From Nymphaea colorata (taxonomy: Eukaryota; Streptophyta; Magnoliopsida; Nymphaeales; Nymphaeaceae): DNA of 64,000 nucleotides. The notes beneath the pieces were generated by a model. It was given only the letters and a program-made list of their open reading frames with translations, had not been told where the DNA came from and did not search any database. Made by a program: the position numbers and the translations under genes. Positions 45,303 to 56,935 of the stretch are shown one piece after another. The stretch spans positions 7,517,682 to 7,581,681 of the forward strand of contig NC_045151.1 of the NCBI RefSeq assembly GCF_008831285.2. Direction: 5' to 3'. Positions within the stretch are counted from its first letter, which is position 1. The number at the start of each line of letters is the position of its first letter.

Positions 45303-48272
45303 TATCACACCCCAGCCTTTTGACCCTCTAACAAATTATTTTTTGTTAACATAAAGCGTTGAAGTGTGACGACACAACAATTCAAAAAGAGATGAGCCAA
45401 GCAGTTCAAAACAATGGGGCGAACTTTCATTTATATAACAATTTTGATTCATACAAAATCACATTTATGTGTATGATAAAAGTGCCCCAAACCATATAAT
45501 TGATGTCTAACAAAAACAAAACATCAATACAATCAAACCGAGACGCGCCGGCACTACAAAAGAAAACAGAAACCCAAAACCTCTCCAGTAGGACGTGAGT
45601 GAAGCCATCTGCTCAGTCTGCTGCCCCGGGTCTGCCAAAACCTGAAAAAGGAAACAACTGAAGGCTTAGCCTTCGCAGTATGGTAACAAGCTAGGAAAAT
45701 ACCAAACCCTCTCAGGTATGGCTCAAATATGAGAACAAACATCAAACTATCTATCTTCATGTCGTGTCAGGGCATGACATACAATTTCAATCACATGCAA
45801 GGCATGCTTAAACATTTCATTTGCACTCATCTGCCCAACATTCACATGCACATCAATCCCATACATTCAATCATATACATTACATTTTCATTAACTTTAG
45901 TGAATTAACAGTTCCTGTGGGTGCAACACAGGCACGTGCACACCGCGGGCGGCCTACAGCCGATAGACAACCCCCGTGGCGGCCCAAAACAGTACAGATC
46001 CATTTCACCTGCTGCAGCGGTAGAACACTCATCCATGGATGTGTGAATTCCAATGAGAGATACTCAGCCTTCCCTAGGACACCCAGGTTGGGAAGGCAGG
46101 AGCCCAACGCTCCAAGCACAACACACAACAGAACCCTGGGGCCTTGCGCCGCCTGTGCTCCGAACAGGCGAGACCAGTGGCAAAAGCGGGACGTCTCCCA
46201 AACACATAGCCACATCCCACTGGCCTCACATCTCTTATTCATTCATTTTTATCATTATAATTACACATTCACAAGATGATTGACTAGCTCATGAAGTTGG
46301 TACACTTCACGAGTGCACCCACACCTCCAATTACCTCCACACGAGGTCTACACATAACATTAACAGTCATTGCTAGCCGTCATACAATACGAGTACAACT
46401 ACCCTCCAATTCATCCATTTGCATCATTGCCCACGACAATGTGTATGCAACAAAATACAACATTCACATCAATTATCACATCAATCACATCTTTGAAAAA
46501 CTTAGCCAAACCACAGAGAGTAGTCTCGATCTACGATTGGCTCGTAGTTGTCCTATGCAGTTATCATTCTAGGATGCTTTCTAATGCACAATTGGGGTCG
46601 AGGAGACACTCGACTCAATGCCCCACCTCATCTGTCCTAAACAGTTACCAATTCTAGCATGCACATGCAAATGCGTCACATTTTCAAAACAAATTACTAA
46701 TAGTCTTTCAAAACAATTCATGTCATATATCAAATCATGCGCATGCATACATACATTCATTCACAAAACAATCAATCAATTCACATCACAATCTTAGGAT
46801 CCCACGATCCTAAGAACACACATTCACACATTCGCCCCAGGCAGGGATTTGCCTGGAATGCCGCCATACCCGTGGCGCGGTCACAAAACTCTTCAAAATA
46901 CCTCGAGCTTCGAATATGGTAGCTCAAGGTCGACGGGACGTGCCCGGTGTACCTGCAAACATAAACAAAAGATAAGATTTCTACTAATTAGCTTATCGAT
47001 CCAAACAAATATAAAACAAAATCATTGAGGCGCATGTCATCGCCTCAAGAAGGTGTTGACGGGTAGTGTCAACCGACAATCCCTCTAATAGGCCACTTCC
47101 CAACATCTTGTCGTTGCTTGCTACTAAACGTCAAAACACAATGCTTCGATCGATCCATCCTTAATACATTCTTAAATGCTTTCTATAGTTAAAGCGTCTT
47201 CCCTAGAAATACACCCAATTTACATATTCTTCTCCAACTAACACCGCAATATGCCCGTTGACAAAAGCATGTGCCATGTGCTCACTAAGACGGTTCTAAA
47301 TTTTCCCCACAACCTCACAAACTCTACCATGCTTTCCTATTGCTTCGAAAATCAATGCCTCAAGCTTAACCATCGCTTCTCCAATAGAATATAAACTTTC
47401 TCCAAAAAGCCAAGTCGTTAACATGCCTCCCTAAACATCAAATTCTAACTTCTAGCATGCTCAAACAATAATTATACATGCTCCAAAGAAAAATATACAA
47501 TAAAATAGGTGCAATTACGCCTTGCTCACCCCAAAACAAGAGTCTAAACTGCTGCAATCCTTCCGGCAGCCACCTCACGAGTCCAAGTGTCTCCAAGTGG
47601 CTAAAATTTATCACTGCCGCCTCCACCAATGCCTCAAAGTCGCTGCGATGAGAGGGAAGACAAGTCCCCAAGCTGAAATTTGACCAAACAATCGTAAATA
47701 GGGTGAGCTATTGCTAAAAAGAGGTCAAAGGGAAAATCTGTCATTAGAAAAAGGGAAGTCGGCAAGGCAAAAAGGGAGACTCAGTTGAGAGGGAGGGTTC
47801 GGTTGAGAAGGACCCGCACGATTAGGGAGAGGGAGCCGACAGAGAGAAAGAGCACTAACGGAGAGGGGAGAGTGTAGGTAGAGAGGACGTGAGAGCGAGA
47901 GAATGGCAGAGGGGAAAAGCACGAGAGAAAGAGGGTTACGTAAGAGGGAGGTCGTGCGGTTGAGACGGGAGACGGCAGAGACAGTGAGAGGGGGAGGAGG
48001 AGAAAAGGGGAGAAGAAGAAAGGAAGAATGAGGTTGGGGGCTTACCAGAGCATCGCTGTCCTCGCCGCCGCCTACACCACCTCTGTCTTCTCATCGCCGC
48101 CCGCACCTCCGTCGTCTTCTTCTTCCTTGCGCTGGCACGAGAGGCAACAGAGGGGGGTCTGTGTGGAAGACGAGGGAGAAGAGGGAGGAGAGGGTGTCAG
48201 GCTCACATGCGGGTGGAGCTCGGGTCCGGGTCTGGACCCTGACCCGACCCGACCTGCATGCCGAGCGTTACA
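45303..48272 (-). repeat. Gypsy 5' LTR (2.97 kb)
   Basis: In plus reading it starts TATCACACCCC (the family TG is mutated to TA) and ends GAGCGTTACA. It aligns with the left LTR except for two length differences: about 165 bp at 47085-47250 are absent on the left, and about 80 bp near 45805-45882 are replaced on the left by about 815 bp. A purine-rich region (47740-48040) lies in U3. Confidence 0.85.
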
Positions 48273-49299
48273 TCCGAGCTATGGCAAAACCTCACTATGG
48301 ATGTGAGTTAAAGACTATCTGTGAAGCTGTGTTGCCCAAGTACGCGCTACTTGATTGAATTGTTATTGTAGTTTTGATTTTTCAATAAAATATAAGTACA
48401 TAATGTGATCAATGTTTTGAGACATTCTGTTGATGCACGTTTGTGATTTGATTTGAAATATTGGTCATAGAACTTTGAGAATGAAGGTTCTTGTTTGTAC
48501 AGATGGAGTACCAACGTAGGGGTAAAAAGTGAGCTAGGCCACCTACAGAGGCACAAAGAGAGCCAAGTTTGGCCCATTCGGATGCACGTACCCCAGTGGA
48601 TGATAGTACATCAGGGCAACAGAACGCCCAGACTAGTATGGGTGCCCAATCCCCACCAAGGTAGACTCCACCTGTGGATCAGCAGACTATACTGCTGACG
48701 ACTTTGTAGACACTAACTTCCCTTGTACAGCCAATGGTCAGTAATCAGAGGAACCATGCCTCTCCTACAGGAGACACCACCGCATCATCTAAGGAGAAAG
48801 CAACAACAGTGTCATTCAAACAGTTTATGTCAATGCAGTCACCTGTCTTTACTAAAGATAGCAGTCCAGACAAGGCAGAGGAATGGATTGGAGAGATTAA
48901 ACGCATCTTTGAGCTTCTGAAGATGCTAGAAGGAGACAAGGTGAACTATGACTCTTATCTGTTGAAAGGTGATGCCAAGAAATGGTGGCAATTGACCCAT
49001 GAGATCCGGTTTGCAGGCCAATGGTCGATCCCATTGAAGCAGTTCAAGAATTCTTTCTTCAGCACTTACTTTCCAGTGCATGCTAGAAACAAGAAGATGC
49101 AAGAGTTTCTAGAATTGCAGCAAAATCATTTGAGTTTGGAAGAATATGTTACTAAATATCGACACTTGGAAGCGTATTGCCCGTACATCTACACCACAGA
49201 TGAAGCTAGAGCAGACAAGTTTGTGCATGGGTTGCGTGATGGATTGCGAAACAGAGTTATGTCAAGCAGACCTCACGATTTGGACGAGGCTGTTACTGT
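48273..49299 (+). pseudogene. Plus-strand gypsy leader and gag, truncated
   Basis: The leader GAGCTATGGCAAAACCTCACTATGG corresponds to the region after the primer site of the minus-strand gypsy. ATG at 48503 begins MEYQRRGKK, with a TGA soon after. The 209-codon frame from 48734 carries the capsid stretches EEWIGEIKRIFELLKM and YVTKYRHLEAYCPYIY. Homology to the other gag stops near 49299, inside the region corresponding to its DEAVTMARC. Confidence 0.8.
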
Positions 49300-49301
49300 A
49301 T

Positions 49302-50512
49302 CTAATATGAATGGTCATTCACTCGTAGCTACATTGTCCACCTTTGTTATGGGGGAGTCATGAAGCTTTGGGAAAAGACAAAATGGAAACGCCCTTTGCT
49401 TTAATAAGCACCAACCAAGGTGTTTGGGTGGATGTTGCTTGCTCCAACCGAGCATGAGTGGGAGATTCACTAAACTAACTATAGATCTTCCTTCTGCTCC
49501 AACCCCTTTCATCCTTACTTTCGAAGGAACAAATGTATGTTATCTTGCTTTTTGGGTCAAGCAAAGTCATTGTCGCTATCTCCAGAGTGATGGTCCCTGC
49601 TCCCAGCATTGTGCATTTATTTCATTCTATCAATAGAATGGCCTTCCATCTAACCTTGGCTATCTAGTCATTGACCTCAAACACAGTGGTTTGATCGCAA
49701 AATGCGTGTGGCAGGTTGCTCATTTGACTCACAAAGTCGTTCAAGGTGGAGTGGAGCAGGGTGCTTGAAAGAATATGCCTGTTTCCATATGGAGCGTCGA
49801 TTATCAAGGACATTCTTCTCCCATGGCTTCCGTTGCTGCCTCTAAGTGAGCATAATCATGGAAATCAGATTTGTGTGGTCTTTCTATTTGACTTATGCCC
49901 GATCATTGCTTAAAAGCCGATTCAGCAGCAGATCTGGCTCCGTGGATCTAGCTTGTGTGAGGATGGAAATATACAAGAGTTGGTAGGGGTGAGTGCACCC
50001 TCCATCAATAAGACCTCCGCAGCCTCCCCATCTTGATCCATTCCCGTCCCGCCTCCCATATTCACGAGGGCAAGGTCAAGCTCCACGTAACACCCCTATA
50101 TGTCCCTTCTTTATGAGTAGCGGATAAATTACTGACCACTAGTCGTCCTCCTTTTTCCTCTCATTAAAAGAAGGATCCATTGTCTTGTTTGTCAACAATT
50201 CAAAGTTGCGAGTGCTTTGTGCCACTCTTTGTTCACTTTGCAAGTGCTTTGTGCAAAGCCCTAATGTTCACTTTGCTAGGACATGACATTGCTTCCTTTA
50301 AAGAGCGAGTGCTTTGACCCAGCTTTGTGAGTGCTTTGACGTTGAAGAGACAGTGAGTGCCATATATAAAACAGTGACAGCAAGATGTGTGGAACGTCAT
50401 CATCCAATGAGTGGAAAGAAACCATCCATCATATTCATAGAGCGAGTGAGGGACGAGACTCCTACTATAATTAATATGAATGGTCATTCACTGGTAGCTA
50501 CATTGTCCACCT
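49302..50512 (+). repeat. 1.2-kb unassigned segment between 42-bp direct repeats
   Basis: TAATATGAATGGTCATTCAC and what follows (GTAGCTACATTGTCCACCTTT) occur at about 49303-49345 and 50470-50512 with one or two differences. The interior has no recognisable domain. The repeats may be very short LTRs of a small element, or the result of a duplication. Confidence 0.4.
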
Positions 50513-52202
50513 TTACAGGCCAAGCGTCGAACATACCTTGCTAAAGTGAGTAAAAGAGAAGAGTATAGAGTTGGTTTTGCCAACAGTTAGACTTCTCCTT
50601 GAGGTGCTCAGAGAATTACACTCTAACCTCTCGATCTTTGATCGACCTTCAGAAGGCATTTTGACGTTCTCACCGAAAGGATGATAGACTAACCTGACCT
50701 AACCAACCACAAGGAGGAAAAACAAAAAAACCAACACTATGAGGCCGGTACGACACCACACATACTGTTTTGCTCTCGATACAGACAATGTTGGTATGGT
50801 AGTGGAATTTGGCGGTAGTGACTTCTTTGGGGCAAAGGAGGTGGCTGCTTATGAATATGAGACAAAGGTTGCTGTCAATATCAGAAATGACCTCTTTGAG
50901 ATGTGAGGTGCCAGAGTAACCTTGTCTGATAAGGATATTGATTTGGATAGCCCAAGAGAAAGGGAAGTGGTAGGGTAGGCACCAAAGAGGCTAAAAAAGA
51001 GCTGTGGTGGTGAGAGTAGCGCTGCAAAGGAGAAGAAGCACGTTGCAGAAGTTCCTCTAGTGATTGATGCAGGCATATAGTTGACCTCAACACCAGGTGT
51101 GATGTGAGTGGATCAAAGGTGATCAACCTTTTTGGGACAAACAAACCAACCAATGAATACAAGTTGCGCGTCTTTTCCATTAAGGAGTACCAACCGGACG
51201 GACGAGGGCCAGCCAACCAAATAAGAGAGAGAATGATAGCAGACGTTGGCTACTAGACAGACTTTGGCATCACCAGTGGCCTTTATCCAGTTTATTGATC
51301 TCCTTGACGAGATCTCGCCATATGCGACTATTGGGGTTTTCTTCTGCACTCACAATGTCTTTCAAAGTTTGCAGCCTTGCGGTCGGCTCTTTATCCCATA
51401 CATCGGTGAGGTAGATATCAACCCCTCGTCATATGTCCTTTGGATCATGGATTTAAATCCCCCTGATGCTCAAGGACTTTGCTGGCCTTGTTGACGATCA
51501 GTTCCACCAGCTATGTTTATCGACACGCTTATACTCCTTCGATGCTGTCAGGCGTCTTTCCTCGTCCTCCGTGAGCCCTACAGGGGTTTCGGGGGATAAT
51601 TTCACCCTCTCCGCTCCTTGCTTATTCATCTATGACACCTTCGTCGAAAGATGTCCACCCACTACTACTCCCCTCTATCTGGCTGCTCCCCGCTCTCTTA
51701 CGGAGTTGGATGCGACAGAAGCCACCGACTCATCCTCCATCGCAAAGGCAATATGATCTATAGAAACAGAATAATAAAGAGAGAACATAAGCAAAATTAT
51801 CATGAAAAAGAGTAATTTCTTTTTAACATTACTGTGCTCATATTCGATCCTTTCTACAAGGCCCACAAACAAAGTGCTTCGTTTCAGATCAATTCTTCAC
51901 AGCAATTGCTTTGACTCACTCCCTCGGTGAAAAACCGTAATTCACCCAAAGGAATTCCTCCCGGAGGACTTCCCTGTACTCAAAGTGAATTGTCTAAGTG
52001 CCGTTTTGCTTTGTCTCATTTTGTATCTCGTCCGAATTAGCAACCGTCTCCTAATTATTCTCAAAGATCGTCATTGGTTCATCACATGGCATGAATCATA
52101 CACACTTCATCCGGGCGGGCAGCCTTTGGTCCGGTAGAATGGGCGGTTGCCTTGATTCAAACGCCTCTCTCAAAAAAATAGGCAACCTCATAGATCCATT
52201 CA
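50513..52202. other. Unique DNA, possibly mitochondrial in origin (left half)
   Basis: Unlike the surrounding AT-rich retroelements this has balanced composition, short open frames on both strands and no transposon domains. The right part (about 51250-52202) resembles plant mitochondrial intergenic DNA in style. It was continuous with 58212 onward before Copia-4 inserted. No mitochondrial gene was identified, so the origin is tentative. Confidence 0.3.
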
Positions 52203-52207
52203 GTTCT

Positions 52208-52678
52208 TGTAAGATCATTTGGTGGGCCGGCATATGTCTATGAGGAATTTCAGACATTATGGCTGTCTTAACGTAAATATCCGCTTAAGTGATTGCATTT
52301 TGGGATATTACGTCATTTTAGATGGTATGGGGTAATTTTGAAATGTATAGATACCAGTACGCAATTACGGACTCTTTGATGGGTTGAATCTGTAATTGTC
52401 CTCATTATATAATGGTAGTGGTCCCTGGGGTCGTGCGAACAGTTGCTTTTGGTTTTTCTAGGGTTTTCTCTTCCCCATCTGAGAGAGACCTCACGCGCAC
52501 CGCACGTACCCTGGAAGACCCTGCTGCGATCTTCCCGTGCACCAGAACAGATGGATTCAGGTACGCTTCCGCTTCAGTTTAAGGTTTCGTTTATTTCAAT
52601 GATTTAGCATGAGCATGATCCTGTTTTAGGGTATATACGTTTGGTCTTGTATATGCGATATGGGGAGAAATCCCAACA
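52208..52678 (+). repeat. Copia-4 5' LTR
   Basis: It starts TGTAAGATCATTTGG and ends ATCCCAACA. It contains a TATATAATGG near 52413 and a downstream leader with TTCTAGGGTTTTCTC. It has C or G at each of the six positions that differ from the 3' LTR. Confidence 0.95.
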
Positions 52679-52784
52679 TTTGGTATCAGAGCCTATGTTC
52701 TTCGTTAAATCGTTGATTGTTGATGATTTTGTGCGTCGTTTCCCGTTCGGATGTTCCTCGTTTGGTTCTTCAGCTCCAAATTTT

Positions 52785-53560
52785 TCAAAAAAAAAAAAAT
52801 TGTGTTGAGGGCGTGCGACGGAAGCCGTCGGGCTTCCGTTGCAGCGTAGAAGGGGACGACAGGATCGGGGGCGTCTGTCGCCGTTGGGCGATGGCGGGTC
52901 TCCGGCCGTTGGGGCGCGTCGCTGCCTGCGGCCACCCACGCCGTGGGTGGCCTGTCGGTGCCGTCGGCGTCTCCTTCGCAGCCATGAAAGAAGAAAACAA
53001 GAGGAAGGGAAAAGGCGAAGGCAGGGAGACGATGGAAGGCGTTGGCCTTCCGTTGATGGGCGACGACTGGGGAGGGAGGCCACCGGCGGGTTCGCCGTTG
53101 CCGGGCGGAGCCGTGCGACCCACCGGTGCCCACCCGCGGCCTGCCCGCTGCCGTTTCAGCCGCCCATTCCAGTCGATAGGGGCGGAAATCAGAAAAGGGG
53201 CAAAAAACTGAGAAATTAGGGCACTGCTAGAGGGCGACGGCCGGTCATAGACCTGCCGGCGACTTAGCCGTCGCCGGACGGCGCCGTGCGGCACCTGCCG
53301 GCGCCGACCCAAGCTCTCCGGAGGCCTGCCGGTGGAGTTCCACCGTTCGGCAGGCCAACGGTGGAGCAGCGGCGTGCGAACCACGCGCGGTAGGCAGCGG
53401 GTCGGACCGGGTCGGGTCTTGCAGACCCGATTCAGATCCATCAGATTTAAAAAAAAAAAAAAAACATTTTGCCGCGCTCGCCCGCGCGCCCGCACGCTGA
53501 GTTTTTGGGCCGGGTCGGGTCATGTCGGACCCGACCCGTATCCATGCAGTTTAATTTTAT
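52785..53560 (+). other. GC-rich leader of Copia-4
   Basis: A strongly GC-rich block between primer site and gag, rich in inverted words such as GGCCTGCCGG/CCGGCAGGCC and CGCCGGACGGCG. Open frames up to 236 codons occur on both strands, but they have low-complexity Arg/Pro/Gly content and no domain. It could be a structured RNA leader (dimerisation or packaging) or captured host DNA. Two A runs (52790-52799, 53448-53464) flank it. Confidence 0.6.
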
Positions 53561-53569
53561 AGAAACGGT

Positions 53570-53950
53570 TCGTTATTATCAAACCGGTTTTGAAAAGAAT
53601 CGAACCGGTTCATTCAGTTTCAGACCGATTCAAATCGATTCTGAACCGGTTCAGACATTTTGGGACCGATTCAGATCTTTTATGGACCGGTTCAGTTGGT
53701 TTTCAAACCGGTTCGTACCCTTTTGGAACCGGTTCTCACCTTCTAGGGACCGGTTCGGACTTTTCAGATCCGATTAGGACCATTTTGGGACCGGTTCATT
53801 CAGTTTTGGAACCGATTCTAGCATTTCAGAACCGATTAAGTTGATTTTCAAACCGATGCGGGCATTTTCAGACCGGTTCATTGCGTTTTGGAACCGATAC
53901 GGTCTATTTTTGACCGGTACGTCCAATTTTTTGACCGGTTCAGCCCTATT
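53570..53950 (+). repeat. Minisatellite of ACCGGTTC-containing units in Copia-4 leader
   Basis: About 13 imperfect units of roughly 28-30 bp, each with ACCGGTTC or ACCGATTC followed by a T-rich spacer such as CATTTTGG. Many units carry the palindrome AACCGGTT or its one-base variants. It is non-coding in practice: the chance frames merely repeat the same residues. Confidence 0.85.
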
Positions 53951-54738
53951 TAGGGGCATGTGGGTGTTTTTTGTTGTAGTTTAAGAACAATACGGGTCAC
54001 TTTAAGGCCGATTCAGTGGTTCTTGACTCACTTAAGCACAATTATGGTATCGGTTTATAAAATTTTGGACACTTTTGGGCCTCTTTTATTGGAACATTTT
54101 GGTTTGGAATCAATGTAAGGCAATTTTGTATGTGTCACGTCATTGAATCATTTGGTTTTAGATTCAATGAATGACAATTTTATATGTAAATTTTAATTCA
54201 TGTATCATGTTTTGCATGTTTTTTAAATTTATGGGTGTACTTTAGATGAATGTTTGGATTATGAATTTTGATCTTTGGCCATGTCTGTTGTTTGAAATGA
54301 GTATGTTTGTACTTTATGTCGCCAAAGTGACCTCTGTTGTACGAATTTTCTTGTTTTAAACATTAGATGATAGTATACTTGATCCATGCGGACAATGATC
54401 AGCCCAAAGGAGGATTGTTGTTTGGTCAGGTTTAAGTATATAGGGCAATGAATATGTGATAATTTTTCAGGTTTCCATGTGAATAGCGAGTCAATCCAAA
54501 GATAGGCTCGTTGTTTGACAGGGTTAATTATCTATATTCATTGTTGACCAAGAATGCCACTTGTAGTTAATATTTCAATCCAAAGATTGGATATTAATGT
54601 TGCACCGGTACCTTGTGATGAGTTTTGGGCCATTGTGTTTAAATTAATTTATATTTGTTGTTTTATCTTTGTACATGTTGTTGATTGTGAGCATGCTTTG
54701 GTTTGTTCTTTGTACAGTGAGTTCTGCTTATATGATAT

Positions 54739-55466
54739 TTGCAAATTTTGAGTACTATTCCTGAGTTAAATGATTCGATTTTTTTTTCGAGTAAGAAAAG
54801 AAAGACTGTTAATGAAGTTGCAGTTGACCAATCATCCGTTAAGAAACAGAAGAAGCATAAGGAAGGCCTATCAGGCTGCTTCTTTTGCAAGGGTGAAGGT
54901 CATATGAAGGAGGATTGTACTGAGTATCACGCATGGCGTGAAATGGAGGGTACACTTCTCACTTTGGTTTGTTTTGAGGTTAATTTAACTTCAGTACCCA
55001 GAAACACTTCGTGGGTAGATTCGGTGTTACTACTCACATAGTGTCTATGCAAGGCTGCCTAAATTGTCGGACGCCAATTGATGCTGAAAGATTCATCTAT
55101 GAGGGCGATGGCAAGAAGGCGAAGGTTGAAGCCATAGCAGATTTTTGGTTAGTGTTAAAGACTGGTTGCTATTTGAATTTGACAGAAACTTATGTGGTAC
55201 CGTCTTTTAGATGGAATTTGGTTCCTATTTCCTCATTGAACAAGTTTGGTTATTATTGTTCATTTGGAGGAAGTAAATTTAAGTTGTTTCTGCACTCAAA
55301 TTTGATTGTCACTGGTTCTTTGTCTAGTAGCGATAACCTTTATTTGCTTGATATGGTTGCTTCATATAAAGAAATCTTGCATGTTACATCTAGTGGTACT
55401 AAAAGTAAAATTAGCAAATTAGAATTCTATTATGTTGTGGCATTGGCGCTTAGGACATATCTCTGA
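54739..55466 (+). pseudogene. Copia-4 gag zinc knuckle and protease
   Basis: CFFCKGEGHMKEDC at about 54880-54921 is a CX2CX4HX4C knuckle after a Lys-rich stretch. The protease begins at 55011 (SWVDS). One base is missing exactly at the catalytic D-S-G, shifting the frame from 54739-55041 to 55011-55466, where TTHIVSMQGCLNCRTPIDAE and FRWNLVPISSLNKFGY continue the domain. Confidence 0.8.
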
Positions 55467-55660
55467 AAAGAGAATATAAAGGCTTATGTCAAAAGGAATT
55501 CTTGAGTCCCTTGATTTTGCAGACTTTAATGTTTGCATTGTATGTATAAAGGGAAAATGAACAATCATTAAGGGGTTATAAGTTTTATAATCCATTCAGT
55601 AAGTCTTTCTTTGAAAAGAGAAATGCCCATTTCTTTGAGGATATTGAGTTGGGGAGGTGA
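55440..55660 (+). pseudogene. Copia-4 integrase scar
   Basis: Residues like the GAG-pre-integrase region (HISEKRI, SKGILESLDF) near 55455-55525 pass within about 100 bp to the integrase C terminus (FYNPFSKSFFEKRNAHFFED near 55583-55640). The catalytic integrase core is therefore deleted. Confidence 0.7.
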
Positions 55661-56935
55661 TCAGGTTAGAAGCATTGCCTTTGAAGAGGGACCTGAGTCC
55701 ACTCTATTCAGAAGAAGGCAATGATGTCGATCTCCATACTGAAGAACAAACTCAACAACCTCAAGAAAATCAAGTAGAGGTGCCACTGAGGAGATCCACT
55801 AGAGAGAGGAGAAATACAATTTCAAATGATTTTGTCTATCTCCAAGAACATGATGTTGATATGGGCTTAATGGAGGATGATCCTGTCAACCTCCAGCAAG
55901 CAATAAAGAGTTCTAAATCTCTTGAGTGGATGGATGCCATGAATGAGGAAATAAAGTCCATGATGGACAATGACGTATGGGATGTTGTTCCTTTGCTTGA
56001 AGGTGTGAAACCCATTGGTTGTAAATGGATATTTAAAACCAAGAGGGATTCATTAGGAAACATCGAAAGGTATAAAACACGTCTTGTTGCAAAGGGCTTT
56101 ACTCAAAAGGAAGGCATTGATTATACAGAGACTTTCTCTCCAGTTTCGTCGAAAGACTCTTTTAGGACCATAATGACACTTGTGGCTCATTTTGACTTAG
56201 AGCTGCATCAGATGGATGTTAAGACAGCGTTTCTAAATGGAGACATTGATGAAACGATATATATGGTGCAACCAGAAAACTTTGCTTCAGGAAATGCAAA
56301 GAAAATGGTTTGCAAACTTAAGAAATCCATCTATGGGCTAAAGCAAGCTTCCCGTCAATGGTATTACAAATTTCATCAAGCTATAGTTTCATTTGGCTTT
56401 GAGACCAATATGGTTGATGAATGTGTGTACCATAAGTTCAGTAGGGGTAAATTTATTTTTCTGGTTTTATATGTCGATGATATATTGTTGGCAAGTAATG
56501 ATGTTGGCATATTGCATGAAACTAAGATTTTTAGTCAACAAAGTTTGACATGAAGGATCTTGGTTGTGCATCTTTTGTATTGGGGATCCAAATATTTCGA
56601 GATCGTTCTCGGGGTATTCTTGGATCATCACAAAAGACCTACATTGATAAGGTGCTTCAGCGATATGACATGAAGGATTGTAAACCATGAAAGACTCCAG
56701 TTGCTAAAGGAGACAAGTTTAGTCTCAAACAGTGCCCTAAAAGTAAAATCGAATCTAAAGAAATGGAAAGGATTCCCTATTTGTCTGTTGTGGGAAGTCT
56801 TATGTATGTTCAGGTTTGTACTCGTTTGGATATTGCATTTATCATTGGAATGTTAGGCAGATACTTAAGTGATCCTGGTATGGGTCATTGGAAAGCAGCC
56901 AAAAGAGTTTTGAGGTACTTAAAAAGAACATAAGA
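55657..56935 (+). pseudogene. Copia-4 reverse transcriptase
   Basis: A 298-codon frame (55657-56553) includes WMDAMNEEIKSMMDNDVWDV, CKWIFKTKRDSLGNIERYKT and the active site LYVDDILLASND near 56466-56500. A frameshift near 56545 breaks it. The domain continues (KFDMKDLGCASFVLGIQIF) with one stop near 56690, up to about 56935. Confidence 0.85.

Larger units (their letters stand above)
36800..48272 (-). mobile_element. Ty3/gypsy element with long LTRs and C-terminal chromodomain-like region
   Basis: The LTRs are about 3 kb (right 45303-48272; left 36800-40372). TCTGA (36795-36799) and TCCGA (48273-48277) form the 5-bp target duplication with one mismatch. The primer site on the minus strand is TGGTATTAGAGCC at 45298-45286 and the purine tract AAGGAGGGTAGGA is at about 40385-40373. 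Gag, zinc knuckle, protease, RT, RNase H and integrase follow in gypsy order. A C-terminal VRVEWQHHG...WELEEDM...YPHLF stretch resembles the group II chromodomain of Tekay/Del chromoviruses. Scattered stops suggest moderate age. Confidence 0.9.

Noticed and set aside
38143-47671. Matching frames in the two gypsy LTRs (for example 38517-38798 and 46291-46572)
   Set aside because: They are identical because LTRs are copies; they contain no gypsy domain and lie in U3/R.
52785-53495. Long open frames on both strands in GC-rich DNA, up to 236 codons, as host genes
   Set aside because: They overlap in several frames, have Arg/Pro/Gly-rich low-complexity content, no domain and no splice context, and lie within the Copia-4 leader.
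53469-53844. Repeated-residue frames (RFxPFWNRF-like) as a repeat protein
   Set aside because: They are translations of the ACCGGTTC minisatellite and similar frames exist on both strands, so they reflect DNA repeats, not selection on protein.
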